Of a DNA stretch of 64,000 nucleotides, positions 43,593-53,464 are shown in pieces; the stretch's first letter is position 1; every line of letters starts with the position of its first letter. Source of the DNA: Rs1 sp034111875 (GTDB taxonomy: Bacteria; Pseudomonadota; Gammaproteobacteria; Pseudomonadales; Balneatricaceae); NCBI GenBank assembly GCA_034111875.1, contig JAWUWK010000028.1, positions 1 through 64,000 of the forward strand, given 5' to 3'. The notes under the pieces are model-generated. The model was given only the letters and a program-made list of their open reading frames with translations, ran no database searches and was not told the origin of the DNA. The translations under genes and the position numbers were made by a program.

Positions 43593-46500
43593 ATGACCCA
43601 TTCTTTCATTCATCTTCGTACCCACACAGAATATTCCGTGGTAGACGGACTCTGTCGTGTTAAAGCCTTAGTAGCGGCAGCTAAAGATGCAGGAATGCCC
43701 GCTGTCGCAGTGACTGATCATGTCAATTTATTTGCCCTCGTAAAGTTTTATAAGGCGGCGATTTCGGCGGGCATTAAGCCTATCTGTGGCGCAGATTTAC
43801 TGGTTGTAGATGACGACCTTCAGCATGCACCTTTTAGTATCACCTTGTTAGCTCAAAACGCACTGGGCTATCGCAATCTTATGGAGCTAATTTCTAAGGG
43901 TTATGAGCAAGGACAGAATTTTGTACTGGATAAAGTGCTGATCAAGAAAAGTTGGTTGATCGCACAGCCCGAAGGCTTGATTGCGCTCTCTTGTGCAGGC
44001 AGAGGGGAGGTAGGCAAAGCGTTACTGGTTGATAATGTACTAGCGGAACGTTTACTTGACGGTTGGATGCAGGCATTCAATGATCGCTTTTATATAGAGT
44101 TACATCGAACGGGTCGCCCGGGTGAGAATGAAATAGTTGAAAAGAGCGTTTCGCTCGCAGCAAAAATGGGCTGCCCTGTGGTGGCTACTAACGATGTCAT
44201 GTTTGTTAATTCAGCCGATTTTGATGCTCATGAAGCACGTGTTTGTATCAATCAATCGCGAGTATTGGAAGATCCCAAAAGACCAAGAGATTACAGCGAT
44301 CAGCAGTATTTTAGAAGTGGCGAACAGATGTGCAAGCTGTTTTCAGATATACCTTCGGCAATTGAAAATACCCTAGTTATCGCTCAGCGTTGCAATATTG
44401 AAATCGACTTAGGCACCTATTATCTGCCTAAATATCCGATTCCAGATGGTGTGACTATGGATGATTTTTTCCGTGATGTCTCGATAACAGGACTCGAAGA
44501 ACGCCTTGCGGTTTTGCTTGATAAATTGGACCCTGAGTACGACGCGAAACGTCAAGCATATTATGAGCGCTTGGAATTTGAGTTAGAAATCACCATCCAA
44601 ATGGGTTTTCCTGGTTACTTCTTGATCGTAATGGATTTCATTAAATGGGCAAAAGATAATGATATTCCGGTTGGCCCTGGGCGTGGTTCGGGTGCGGGCT
44701 CTCTGATTGCCTACGCACAAAAAATAACTGATTTGGACCCCCTTGAATATGATTTACTGTTCGAGCGTTTCCTCAATCCAGAACGGGTTTCGATGCCTGA
44801 TTTCGATATAGATTTTTGCATGGATAACCGTGACAAAGTGATCGATTATGTCGCTAGAACTTATGGCCGTGATGCCGTATCGCAAATTGTTACTTTCGGA
44901 ACTATGGCAGCCAAAGCCGTGGTACGCGATGTTGCTAGAGTCCAGGGAAAAGCCTTTGGCTTAGCGGATAAATTATCTAAATTGATTCCTTTTGAAGTGG
45001 GTATTACGCTCAGCAAAGCGCTAGAAATTGAACCTGCGCTGGCGGCCTTTGTTAAAGGCAGCGAAGAGGCCCAGGAAATCATGGATATGGCCTTGAAGTT
45101 AGAGGGGACAGTCCGCGGCACAGGTAAGCATGCCGGTGGGGTGGTTATTGCCCCTACTAAGCTCACCGATTTTGCGGCGACATTGTGTGATGCCCAGGGA
45201 CATGGCTTGGTCACGCAATTTGATAAAAACGATGTTGAAGAAGCAGGGCTCGTTAAGTTTGACTTTCTAGGCTTGCGCACTTTAACTATTATTGATTGGA
45301 CGCTTAAAACCATCAATGCTAAGCGCCGAGAAAATGCTCAACCAGAACTCGATATTACATTGATAGATCTGGAAGACCAGCAGACTTTTGATATGCTAAA
45401 AACGGCTGAAACCACCGCCGTATTTCAGCTCGAATCCAGTGGTATGAAAGACCTAGTATCAAAATTATTGCCAAGTCGCTTCGAAGATATCGTTGCCTTA
45501 GTGGCCCTATTCAGGCCGGGGCCATTGCAGTCGGGCATGGTCGATGACTTTATCAACCGTAAGCATGGTCGGGCAGAAATGGCATGGCCACACGCCGATT
45601 ATCAACTCGATATTCTAAAGCCAGTGCTCGAGCCCACTTACGGAATTATTTTATATCAAGAGCAAATTATGCAAATTGCTCAAGTCATGGCGGGTTTTAC
45701 CTTAGGTGGCGCAGACATGTTGCGCCGTGCGATGGGTAAGAAAAAGCCGGAAGAAATGGCAAAAATGCGCGGTGCTTTTCTCTCAGGTTGTGAACAGAGA
45801 TCGATAGACCAAGGATTGGCTGGGAATATATTTGACTTAGTTGAAAAGTTTGCAGGTTATGGTTTTAACAAATCCCACTCTGCTGCTTACGCGCTGGTTT
45901 CCTATCAAACTGCCTGGTTAAAAACTCATTATCCCGCGCCTTTCATGGCTGCCGTAATGTCGGCGGATATGCAAACCACTGAAAAAGTCGTCGTGTTTGT
46001 AGAAGAGTGCCGCAAAATGGCTATTGCCCCGGCGCTACCAAGTGTTCAAACAGGTGATTATAAATTTACGGTAGATCCTGAAGGCAAAATAAATTATGGT
46101 TTAGGGGCTATAAAAGGCGTGGGGGAAGGGCCTATAGAGGCGATAATAGATGCGCGAAACACGGCCGGTAAATTCCAAGATATGTACGAATTTTGTGATC
46201 GAGTAGGGGCTAAAAAGCTCAATAAACGCGTATTAGAGGGCTTGATTCGCAGCGGTGCTATGGATGGGTTAGGTCCAACCCGCGCGGTCATGATGGCCTC
46301 AATAAGTGATGCGTTGAAAGCTGCAGATCAAAGTGACCACAACCAAAATTCTGGTATGTTTGATTTATTTGGCGCCGATGATCAGGAGCAAGCTCGAGAT
46401 CCCTTCGAAGAGAATCTTGGGGTCAGAAATTGGACTGATAGAGAGCGTCTCAAGGGAGAGCTGGAAACTTTAGGTTTGTATTTAACGGGTCATCCTATTG

Positions 46501-47081
46501 ACCAATATGAAACTGAGCTTAAGCATATTATCAGTAAAAAAATTAGCGAAGTAACACCTGCCAGAGGAGCAATCCAAAAAATAGCGGGGCTGATTGTCGA
46601 TCAACGAGTGATGAAAACTAAAAAAGGTGATAATTTATGTTTCATTACTTTAGATGATCGCTCTGCGCGGATTGAAGTGACCTTGTTCGGTGATGTTTTC
46701 GAAAAGCATAGGGATACCATTAAAAAAGACACAGTGGTTATAATGGAAGGTGAAATATCCCATGATGATTACTCCGGTGGTATTAAAGTGAGAGCGAATA
46801 GGTTGTTGAGTATTGCCCAGGCGAGAGCCCAATATGCACAATCAATACAAGTGACTTGTTCAAAGCAGAGTTTTTCCGGTAGAAAAGTCACGGATATGGC
46901 TAAATTACTGGAGCAATATAAGCAAGAATCAGGCATACAGTTGGCACTTGACTACCATATGGATGATGCCAGTGGCATAATCAATCTAGGTAGACATTGG
47001 CAGGTAGAGGCGAATGATGATTTGTTGATCGCCTTGAATGAGCTATTTGGTCAAGACGCCGCAAAACTGACTTATATTTAG
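43593..47081 (+). CDS. dnaE: DNA polymerase III alpha subunit
   Basis: The replicative polymerase. The 1162-residue product has an N-terminal PHP domain (FIHLRTHTEYSVVDG, AVTDHVNLFALVKFY), the C-family catalytic core with PDFDID where D403 and D405 are the first two catalytic aspartates, the VPVGPGRGSGAGSLIAYA region, FNKSHSAAYALVSYQTAWLK, a helix-hairpin-helix and an OB fold (QKIAGLIVDQRVMKTKKGD). The ATG at 43593 is chosen over an upstream start at 43569. The C-terminal tail is shorter and less conserved, as usual. Confidence 0.98.
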   Translation: MTHSFIHLRTHTEYSVVDGLCRVKALVAAAKDAGMPAVAVTDHVNLFALVKFYKAAISAGIKPICGADLLVVDDDLQHAPFSITLLAQNALGYRNLMELISKGYEQGQNFVLDKVLIKKSWLIAQPEGLIALSCAGRGEVGKALLVDNVLAERLLDGWMQAFNDRFYIELHRTGRPGENEIVEKSVSLAAKMGCPVVATNDVMFVNSADFDAHEARVCINQSRVLEDPKRPRDYSDQQYFRSGEQMCKLFSDIPSAIENTLVIAQRCNIEIDLGTYYLPKYPIPDGVTMDDFFRDVSITGLEERLAVLLDKLDPEYDAKRQAYYERLEFELEITIQMGFPGYFLIVMDFIKWAKDNDIPVGPGRGSGAGSLIAYAQKITDLDPLEYDLLFERFLNPERVSMPDFDIDFCMDNRDKVIDYVARTYGRDAVSQIVTFGTMAAKAVVRDVARVQGKAFGLADKLSKLIPFEVGITLSKALEIEPALAAFVKGSEEAQEIMDMALKLEGTVRGTGKHAGGVVIAPTKLTDFAATLCDAQGHGLVTQFDKNDVEEAGLVKFDFLGLRTLTIIDWTLKTINAKRRENAQPELDITLIDLEDQQTFDMLKTAETTAVFQLESSGMKDLVSKLLPSRFEDIVALVALFRPGPLQSGMVDDFINRKHGRAEMAWPHADYQLDILKPVLEPTYGIILYQEQIMQIAQVMAGFTLGGADMLRRAMGKKKPEEMAKMRGAFLSGCEQRSIDQGLAGNIFDLVEKFAGYGFNKSHSAAYALVSYQTAWLKTHYPAPFMAAVMSADMQTTEKVVVFVEECRKMAIAPALPSVQTGDYKFTVDPEGKINYGLGAIKGVGEGPIEAIIDARNTAGKFQDMYEFCDRVGAKKLNKRVLEGLIRSGAMDGLGPTRAVMMASISDALKAADQSDHNQNSGMFDLFGADDQEQARDPFEENLGVRNWTDRERLKGELETLGLYLTGHPIDQYETELKHIISKKISEVTPARGAIQKIAGLIVDQRVMKTKKGDNLCFITLDDRSARIEVTLFGDVFEKHRDTIKKDTVVIMEGEISHDDYSGGIKVRANRLLSIAQARAQYAQSIQVTCSKQSFSGRKVTDMAKLLEQYKQESGIQLALDYHMDDASGIINLGRHWQVEANDDLLIALNELFGQDAAKLTYI

Positions 47082-47242
47082 CGGCCTAAGCTAGATGCTT
47101 CAGATGATTTTTTCTAATTAAAACATGGTATTATGTGCGGTTATCTAATTTAAAGCTGAATTTTTCAGCTTTAGCTAGTTATCTGCTTAACAGAGCGGTA
47201 ATATTGACCGTTAATTTGGTATTAAGAGCGGAATAAAAGCAG

Positions 47243-48199
47243 ATGAATCCTAACTATTTAGAGTTTGAGCAACCCATCGCTAAACTGGAAACAAAAATTG
47301 AAGAGTTAAGACTAGTTGGTGAGAACACTGAAATCAACATAGCCAATGAACTGGCTAATTTAGAAGAAAAGAGCAAGGCTTTAACTAAAAAAATATTTAA
47401 TGACTTATCTGCTTGGCAAGTCCAGCAGATCGCGCGACACCCGCTGCGGCCCTACACGTTAGATTATATCAACTATCTACTCGATGACTTCGAAGAAATC
47501 CACGGTGATCGGCACTATGCCGATGATGCCGCACTGGTTTGCGGTATGGCTAAGTTATCGGGCAGACCAGTCGTCGTTATCGGCCATCAAAAAGGCCGTG
47601 ATATTAAAGAAAAAGTTAAGCGTAACTTTGGTATGCCAAGACCTGAGGGTTATCGAAAGGCATTGCGTGTGATGGAAATGGCTGAGCGTTTTAAAATGCC
47701 AATCATTACCTTTATTGACACTCCTGGCGCCTATCCGGGAATTGGGGCTGAAGAGCGTGGCCAAAGTGAAGCCATTGCTTTCAACTTGGCGAAAATGTCA
47801 CACTTGAAAACACCTATTATCTCTACCGTGATAGGAGAAGGTGGTTCCGGTGGGGCCCTCGCGGTTGGTGTATGCGATACGTTAATGATGTTGCAATATT
47901 CTACTTACTCGGTTATCTCTCCTGAAGGCTGCGCTTCTATTCTATGGAAAAGTGCCGACAAAGCCTCAGAAGCTGCCAAAGTGATGGGCGTGACTTCAGA
48001 TCGCCTGCTAGAGCTAGGTTTGGTGGATAAAGTGATCGCAGAACCATTAGGCGGGGCGCACCGTAACCCAGTCGAATTGGCAAATAATTTGCGTACTGAA
48101 CTAATCAAGGCTTTAAATGCCCTCGAGAACTTGTCTGATGACGCGTTGCTAGAACAGAGATATGAACGTCTTATGTCCTATGGTTTAAACGCCGATTAA
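47243..48199 (+). CDS. accA: Acetyl-CoA carboxylase carboxyltransferase subunit alpha
   Basis: With AccD it transfers carboxyl from biotin to acetyl-CoA, giving malonyl-CoA. The 318-residue product opens YLEFEQPIAKLETKIEELR and has HPLRPYTLDYI, FGMPRPEGYRKALRVMEMAERF, the FIDTPGAYPGIGAEERGQSEAIA substrate motif and GEGGSGGALAVGVCD. It lies between dnaE and tilS in the standard order. Confidence 0.98.
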   Translation: MNPNYLEFEQPIAKLETKIEELRLVGENTEINIANELANLEEKSKALTKKIFNDLSAWQVQQIARHPLRPYTLDYINYLLDDFEEIHGDRHYADDAALVCGMAKLSGRPVVVIGHQKGRDIKEKVKRNFGMPRPEGYRKALRVMEMAERFKMPIITFIDTPGAYPGIGAEERGQSEAIAFNLAKMSHLKTPIISTVIGEGGSGGALAVGVCDTLMMLQYSTYSVISPEGCASILWKSADKASEAAKVMGVTSDRLLELGLVDKVIAEPLGGAHRNPVELANNLRTELIKALNALENLSDDALLEQRYERLMSYGLNAD

Positions 48200-48210
48200 G
48201 AGCTAACTAA

Positions 48211-49566
48211 ATGCAAGTCAGCCAGCTTTTTTTTCAGCAGTGTCAGGCTGCTCATCGTCAGTCAGCTGTTAAACGATGGGTGATAGCCCTCAGCGGTGGT
48301 TTAGATTCAATGGTTACTCTGGACCTGGCGAAACGCATGTTAGCCGCCGAGGTAGCTTTTGATTCTATTGATCTCGTTGAGACTTTTAAGCCAGTTCAAA
48401 CTATTGACCCGGTTGAGTCTACTGAAATAGTCGCGCTACATGTAAATCATCAGCAACAAAACTCAGCCAACCAATGGCAAGCATTTTGTCAAGCGCAATG
48501 CGATCAGCGCGATGTGGCTTTTTTTCCTTTTACCCTCTCTCCTTTAGGCCACTCAGAAAAAATACTCCGGGATGCGCGTTACGCGTGTTTCTCAACGTTT
48601 TTAGAGGCCGGTGATTGTCTGTTGTTAGGTCATCATGCCAACGATCAAGTCGAAACGTTACTGTTTAGATTAATTCGTGGTGCGGGTGCTAAAGGTTTGT
48701 CTGGTATGCCCTTGATGCGAGATATTGCCAATGGACGTTTGCTTAGACCGCTGTTGACAGCAACAAAAAATAATTTGTTGGACTATGCTGTGCAAGCACA
48801 GTTGGAGTGGGTGGATGATCCGAGTAATCAATCGACAGATTATGATAGAAATTTTATTCGTCATCAAGTGTTGGCGCCTTTAGTAGAACACTGGCCTAAA
48901 GCCTGCGAGCAAATTAGCTTATCGTCACAATTGCTGACTCAAGAGCAGCAAGTGTTATCTGAATATTTAATGGCTGATGTAGCGAAAATAAGCACTGAGC
49001 ACTACCTTGATCTAGGCGCTTGGAAACGGATTCGAGAACCTAAAGCAACCGCATTGTTGCGCCATTGGTTAAGCAGTTTGATTGGCAGAGTGATTACCCG
49101 CAAAGAGCAGCAACGTATTATATATGAAGTGATAGATAGTCGAATTGATAGTCGAGCATACTGTCAATTGGGAGAGTATCAGCTCAGACGTTTCAAACAG
49201 CAACTGTATCTCTTTAAACTTCAGCAATCTGAGCCTTGGCCAGAATTGCAAAGTAAACAGCATCAATATTCACTACTCCAAGGTTGCCTCAAATTGCTTC
49301 CAAGTGAGCGGGGTGTCAGTTTTATTGAGGGTATGTATTTGCAAAATAGAGTTGATGGCATGTGGGTTACCCCAGTTAATCGACCCCGTAAAAAATTAAA
49401 AAAAATTTTCCAGGAACACAATATACCGCCTTGGCAAAGAGATAATTGGCCGCTGCTGATGTACCGAGATGAAATTGTAGCGATTCCCGGTGTATGTATT
49501 TGTGAAGGTTGGTTTCAAAAAACGCGAAATAAAGCTAATTTTTATTTAGATTGGCAACCATTGTGA
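48211..49566 (+). CDS. tilS: tRNA(Ile)-lysidine synthetase TilS
   Basis: Converts C34 of the AUA-reading tRNA-Ile to lysidine. The 451-residue product has the PP-loop SGGLDS (residues 28-33), HVNHQQQNSANQW, LLGHHANDQVETLLFRLIRGAGAKGLSGM and the LRPLL motif. The C-terminal substrate-binding domain ends with the KKLKKIFQEHNIPPWQRDNWPLL and ANFYLDWQPL segments. It follows accA by 11 bases. Confidence 0.96.
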   Translation: MQVSQLFFQQCQAAHRQSAVKRWVIALSGGLDSMVTLDLAKRMLAAEVAFDSIDLVETFKPVQTIDPVESTEIVALHVNHQQQNSANQWQAFCQAQCDQRDVAFFPFTLSPLGHSEKILRDARYACFSTFLEAGDCLLLGHHANDQVETLLFRLIRGAGAKGLSGMPLMRDIANGRLLRPLLTATKNNLLDYAVQAQLEWVDDPSNQSTDYDRNFIRHQVLAPLVEHWPKACEQISLSSQLLTQEQQVLSEYLMADVAKISTEHYLDLGAWKRIREPKATALLRHWLSSLIGRVITRKEQQRIIYEVIDSRIDSRAYCQLGEYQLRRFKQQLYLFKLQQSEPWPELQSKQHQYSLLQGCLKLLPSERGVSFIEGMYLQNRVDGMWVTPVNRPRKKLKKIFQEHNIPPWQRDNWPLLMYRDEIVAIPGVCICEGWFQKTRNKANFYLDWQPL

Positions 49567-49652
49567 TTGAGGAATAATCTGTATTTTGATAAGCTATAAA
49601 GCCATCTAAGCAGTGTTTTTTCTCCTCCACATTTAATCAAAACAGGTTCTTC

Positions 49653-51290
49653 ATGACGCGTTATATTTTCGTCACAGGCGGTGTTGTGTCCTCATTGGGC
49701 AAAGGCATAGCAGCAGCTTCTCTTGCCGCCATTTTAGAAGCGCGTGGTCTCAAGGTCACGATGCTCAAATTAGATCCCTACATTAACGTTGACCCAGGAA
49801 CTATGAGCCCATTTCAGCACGGTGAAGTGTTTGTTACCGAAGATGGTGCTGAAACAGATTTAGACTTGGGGCACTACGAAAGATTTATTCGTACCACCAT
49901 GAAAAAAAGTAACAATTTCACGGCGGGTCGGGTGTATCAACACGTGCTTAACAAAGAGCGCCGTGGGGACTATTTGGGGGGGACTGTACAAGTTATTCCG
50001 CATATTACCGATGAAATAAAACGACGGGTGATAAAAGGTTCGAAAGGGGTTGATATCGCATTGGTGGAAGTCGGTGGAACGGTAGGTGACATAGAGTCTC
50101 AGCCCTTTTTGGAGGCTATTCGTCAAATGCGTGCTGAATTAGGCTACAACCGTACCTTATTCATGCATTTAGCATTAGTGCCTTACATCGCAACCGCAGG
50201 TGAATCTAAGACAAAGCCGACACAGCATTCGGTTAAAGAAATGCGCTCAATAGGCATCCAGCCTGATATTCTGGTATGCCGATCCGATCACGAAATCCCC
50301 GATGATTCTCGGCGTAAACTGTCGTTGTTTACTAACGTTGAAGAGCGTGCTGTGATCGCGTTACCCGATGCCAATACTATTTATAATATTCCACAAACCC
50401 TGTGGGAGCAAAATTTAGATGATATTGTGGTAGAGAGGTTCGCAATAGACGCGCCACAAGCTGATTTGTCAGAGTGGACAAGAGTCGCCGACGCGCATTT
50501 AAACCCACAAGGTGAAGTACGTATAGCCATGGTCGGCAAGTATATGGAGTTACTAGAAGCCTATAAATCGCTGATAGAGGCCATCTCACATGCAGGCATT
50601 AAACTTCGCAAGAAAGTTAAAATCGATTATATAGACTCTGAGCGGATTGAACGTGATGGTATCGAGGCATTAGTAGGTGCGAGTGCGATACTGGTCCCTG
50701 GTGGTTTTGGAGAACGTGGCGTAGAAGGAAAAATAGCCGCTGTAAAATATGCGCGTGAAAATAAAGTGCCTTACCTAGGTATTTGCCTTGGAATGCAGGC
50801 CGCTGTGATTGAGTTCGCGCGCAATGTGGCGGGTATTGAAGAGGCCAACTCAACCGAGTTTGTTAAAGATGCTAAGCATCCAGTGATAGGTTTGATCACA
50901 GAGTGGATCGACAGTGAAGGTAAAATAGAAACTCGTGATCATGATACAGACCTTGGTGGTACTATGCGTTTAGGCGCCCAAGTATGTCATCTTAAGGCTG
51001 GATCGACTACTGCTGAGTCTTACGGAAAAACAGAAATTGTTGAACGTCACCGCCACCGTTTTGAAGTGAATAACAATTATGTATCAGAGTTGGAACAAGC
51101 TGGATTAGTCGTCGCTGGACGTTCAGCCGATGGTGAATTAGTAGAAGTGGTTGAGGTTGCAGATCACCCTTGGTTTGTGGCTTGTCAGTTCCATCCTGAG
51201 TTCACCTCCTCTCCACGAGACGGGCACGGCTTGTTTACAGGCTTTATTAAAGCGGCACTGGCTGAGCAAAAGCGGCAAAGTGAAGTCTAA
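49653..51290 (+). CDS. pyrG: CTP synthase
   Basis: Makes CTP from UTP with glutamine as nitrogen donor. The 545-residue product has the synthetase domain (FVTGGVVSSLGKGI, KLDPYINVDPGTMSPFQHGEVFVTEDGAETDLDLGHYERF) and a class I glutamine amidotransferase domain with the nucleophile in LGICLGMQ and the distal CQFHPEFTSSPRDGH. It is followed by a terminator and eno. kdsA is not between them, unlike in pseudomonads. Confidence 0.98.
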   Translation: MTRYIFVTGGVVSSLGKGIAAASLAAILEARGLKVTMLKLDPYINVDPGTMSPFQHGEVFVTEDGAETDLDLGHYERFIRTTMKKSNNFTAGRVYQHVLNKERRGDYLGGTVQVIPHITDEIKRRVIKGSKGVDIALVEVGGTVGDIESQPFLEAIRQMRAELGYNRTLFMHLALVPYIATAGESKTKPTQHSVKEMRSIGIQPDILVCRSDHEIPDDSRRKLSLFTNVEERAVIALPDANTIYNIPQTLWEQNLDDIVVERFAIDAPQADLSEWTRVADAHLNPQGEVRIAMVGKYMELLEAYKSLIEAISHAGIKLRKKVKIDYIDSERIERDGIEALVGASAILVPGGFGERGVEGKIAAVKYARENKVPYLGICLGMQAAVIEFARNVAGIEEANSTEFVKDAKHPVIGLITEWIDSEGKIETRDHDTDLGGTMRLGAQVCHLKAGSTTAESYGKTEIVERHRHRFEVNNNYVSELEQAGLVVAGRSADGELVEVVEVADHPWFVACQFHPEFTSSPRDGHGLFTGFIKAALAEQKRQSEV

Positions 51291-51301
51291 TATCCATTGT
51301 A

Positions 51302-51335
51302 AAATAAAGGAGCTATAGGCTTCTTTATTTTTTTT
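51302..51335 (+). terminator. Terminator after pyrG
   Basis: AAATAAAG and CTTTATTT (with partial inner pairing AGC/GGCTT) form a hairpin followed by a long T run, 12 bases after the pyrG stop. Confidence 0.75.
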
Positions 51336-51385
51336 GAAAGACCAATGAGTCAATATTTATACTTAGGCCAATACCTTATTATTAG

Positions 51386-51398
51386 ACCTGAATCAGGT
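51386..51398. promoter_or_regulatory. Perfect 13-bp palindrome upstream of eno
   Basis: ACCTGA-A-TCAGGT is a perfect dyad 170 bases before eno. TTAGAC (51382-51387) and TAATCA (51404-51409), 16 bases apart, could be a weak promoter spanning it. It resembles a dimeric repressor site; the regulator is unknown. Confidence 0.35.
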
Positions 51399-51442
51399 TA
51401 GAGTAATCAATAAGATGCCAAAGAGCTTCTATTAATAGGATG

Positions 51443-51464
51443 ATCGGCGAATTAGCTTGCCGAT
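51443..51464 (+). promoter_or_regulatory. Hairpin in the eno leader
   Basis: ATCGGC and GCCGAT can pair around a ten-base loop, about 105 bases before the eno start, with a GCGC-ATT-GCGC turn just after it. There is no T tract, so it is not a terminator; it may be leader RNA structure. Confidence 0.3.
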
Positions 51465-51569
51465 TAGTCGCGCATTGCGCCTCTGGATGATGCCAAGCAG
51501 ACAAGTAAAACGCACAGAGATAAATCTAATTTTTAACCGCCTAAAGAGCAGTTAACCAAGGAGTAAGAA

Positions 51570-52868
51570 ATGGCGCTTATAGCGAAGATCAAAGCTAGAG
51601 AAATTTTAGATTCTAGAGGGAATCCGACGATTGAAGCTGATGTAACCTTAGATAATGGTTCATTTGGAACGGCATGTGCGCCCTCTGGTGCATCTACTGG
51701 GTCTAGAGAAGCGTTAGAATTAAGGGATGGCGATAAGTCTCGATATTTAGGTAAAGGTGTGCTCAAAGCAGTCGCTGCAGTCAATGGTCCCATTAGCGAG
51801 GCTTTAATCGGTATGTCTGCGCTAGATCAGCGTGCGCTAGATAATAAAATGCTCGCATTAGATGGTACAGAAAACAAAGAAACCTTAGGAGCCAATGCTA
51901 TTCTAGCTGTATCTCTTGCGGCGGCGAAAGCGGCGGCTGTTTACAAACAAGTGCCTCTGTACGCGCATATCGCTGACCTGAACAATACTTCAGGGGTTTA
52001 CTCTCTGCCAGTACCTATGATGAATATCATTAACGGTGGCGAGCATGCTGATAATAATGTTGATATTCAGGAGTTTATGGTTCAGCCAGTGAACTTTGAT
52101 AGTTTTACAGAAGCCTTGCGTTGTGGCGCTGAGATTTTCCATGCGCTAAAAGCCGTATTGTCGGCACGCGGCTTAAACACCGCAGTCGGTGATGAAGGTG
52201 GTTTTGCGCCCAACCTATCGTCGAATGAGGAAGCACTAGTAGTGATCAAAGAAGCGGTTGCTAATGCGGGTTATGAATTAGGCGTTGATGTGACTTTAGC
52301 TCTGGATTGTGCGGCGTCTGAATTCTATTCAGAGGGAATTTACCATTTAACAGGCGACAGTAAATCATTCGATTCCAATGGTTTTGCAGATTATTTGGCA
52401 AACTTAGCGGCTAATTATCCTATCTTGTCAATCGAAGATGGCATGGATGAATCTGACTGGAAGGGGTGGGCAACCTTGACTGAAAAAATTGGTGATAAAG
52501 TACAGTTAGTTGGCGACGACTTATTTGTCACCAATACTAAAATTTTGAAACGCGGAATAGACGAAAATATTGGCAACTCAATTTTAATCAAGTTTAATCA
52601 AATAGGTTCTCTATCCGAGACGCTAGATGCTATTAACATGGCCAAAGATGCTGGTTTTACGGTCGTCATTTCTCATCGATCAGGTGAGACAGAAGACACG
52701 ACTATCGCTGATCTTGCGGTAGGTACCGCCGCCGGTCAAATAAAAACAGGTTCGCTATCACGTTCAGATCGTATTGCTAAATACAACAGGCTGATCAGGA
52801 TTGAAGAAGAGCTAGGTGATAAAGCGGTTTACAATGGCCTGTCTGAAATTAAAGGTCAGTCAGTTTGA
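51570..52868 (+). CDS. eno: Enolase
   Basis: Interconverts 2-phosphoglycerate and phosphoenolpyruvate; in many gammaproteobacteria it is also a scaffolded part of the RNA degradosome. The 432-residue product has KAREILDSRGNPTIEADV, the catalytic-loop region ASTGSREALELRDGD, metal-binding residues in VTLALDCAASEFY, LSIEDGMDESDW and LVGDDLFVTN, and the signature LIKFNQIGSLSETLDA with the H/R-rich SHRSGETEDT. AAGGAG precedes the ATG. Confidence 0.98.
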   Translation: MALIAKIKAREILDSRGNPTIEADVTLDNGSFGTACAPSGASTGSREALELRDGDKSRYLGKGVLKAVAAVNGPISEALIGMSALDQRALDNKMLALDGTENKETLGANAILAVSLAAAKAAAVYKQVPLYAHIADLNNTSGVYSLPVPMMNIINGGEHADNNVDIQEFMVQPVNFDSFTEALRCGAEIFHALKAVLSARGLNTAVGDEGGFAPNLSSNEEALVVIKEAVANAGYELGVDVTLALDCAASEFYSEGIYHLTGDSKSFDSNGFADYLANLAANYPILSIEDGMDESDWKGWATLTEKIGDKVQLVGDDLFVTNTKILKRGIDENIGNSILIKFNQIGSLSETLDAINMAKDAGFTVVISHRSGETEDTTIADLAVGTAAGQIKTGSLSRSDRIAKYNRLIRIEEELGDKAVYNGLSEIKGQSV

Positions 52869-52943
52869 ACTAGAGTGTGAAATGGCCAATGTCTTGCTCG
52901 CTGATTCAGGTCAATAGACAGCCTTAATTCGCCTAGATACTTA

Positions 52944-52975
52944 GGGAGCTTATGCTCCGTTTTATTGGTTTTTAC
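52944..52975 (+). terminator. Probable terminator after eno
   Basis: GGAGC and GCTCC form a short hairpin with a TTAT loop, followed by the T-rich GTTTTATTGGTTTTT, about 76 bases past the stop. The stem is short. Confidence 0.5.
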
Positions 52976-52982
52976 ACTTTAA

Positions 52983-53002
52983 AGGCTTTACATTTAAAGC
53001 CT
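52983..53002. repeat. Perfect inverted repeat between eno and ftsB
   Basis: AGGCTTTA and TAAAGCCT are perfect eight-base arms with a four-base spacer. No T tract follows. It could be an operator or a second weak stem for termination. Confidence 0.4.
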
Positions 53003-53133
53003 GTTGAACCTATCCTTAATCTAGTGTGAGATATCAGATTGTTGCATAAAAAGATCGAAAAACAGGTTTAAATATCATTTCACTCGCTGCTATCGTGCAA
53101 GTCTGACAGCCTCCTAGCGCGAGGTGAAATAAA

Positions 53134-53433
53134 TTGTTTATTGGTAATGAAATGTATCGAGTTTTACTCTTATCCCTGTTAACTTTACTTGGATTATTGC
53201 AGTACCGCATGTGGTTTGGCGAAGCTAATTTAATTGAGCTCGCTTCACTGCGCCAAGCCATTGAACTGCAAAGTACTCACAATGACAAACTACTGTTACG
53301 CAATCACCAGCTGGAAGCCGAGGTAAAAGATTTGCGTCAAGGCTTAAGTGCTATTGAAGAGCGTGCGAGAAGTGAACTGGGGATGGTGAAACCTGATGAA
53401 ACTTTCTACCAACTAATCGATACCACAAAATAA
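53134..53433 (+). CDS. ftsB: Cell division protein FtsB
   Basis: A bitopic inner-membrane protein that with FtsL and FtsQ activates septal peptidoglycan synthesis. The 99-residue product has one N-terminal transmembrane helix (VLLLSLLTLLGLLQYRMWF), a coiled coil (LASLRQAIELQSTHNDKLLLRNHQLEAEVKDL) and the conserved EERARSELGMVKPDETFYQLI end. The TTG at 53134 has a well-placed GAGGTG; the ATG at 53152 would drop six residues, so the start is not settled. ispD and ispF usually follow but are absent: truD begins 31 bases later. Confidence 0.93.
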   Translation: MFIGNEMYRVLLLSLLTLLGLLQYRMWFGEANLIELASLRQAIELQSTHNDKLLLRNHQLEAEVKDLRQGLSAIEERARSELGMVKPDETFYQLIDTTK

Positions 53434-53464
53434 AATGTTTTTAGTGTGATGCAAAAAGGGCAAT

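Noticed and set aside
51291..51569. Missing kdsA between pyrG and eno
   Set aside because: kdsA sits there in pseudomonads, but pyrG-eno adjacency is normal in enterics and others, so it carries little weight.
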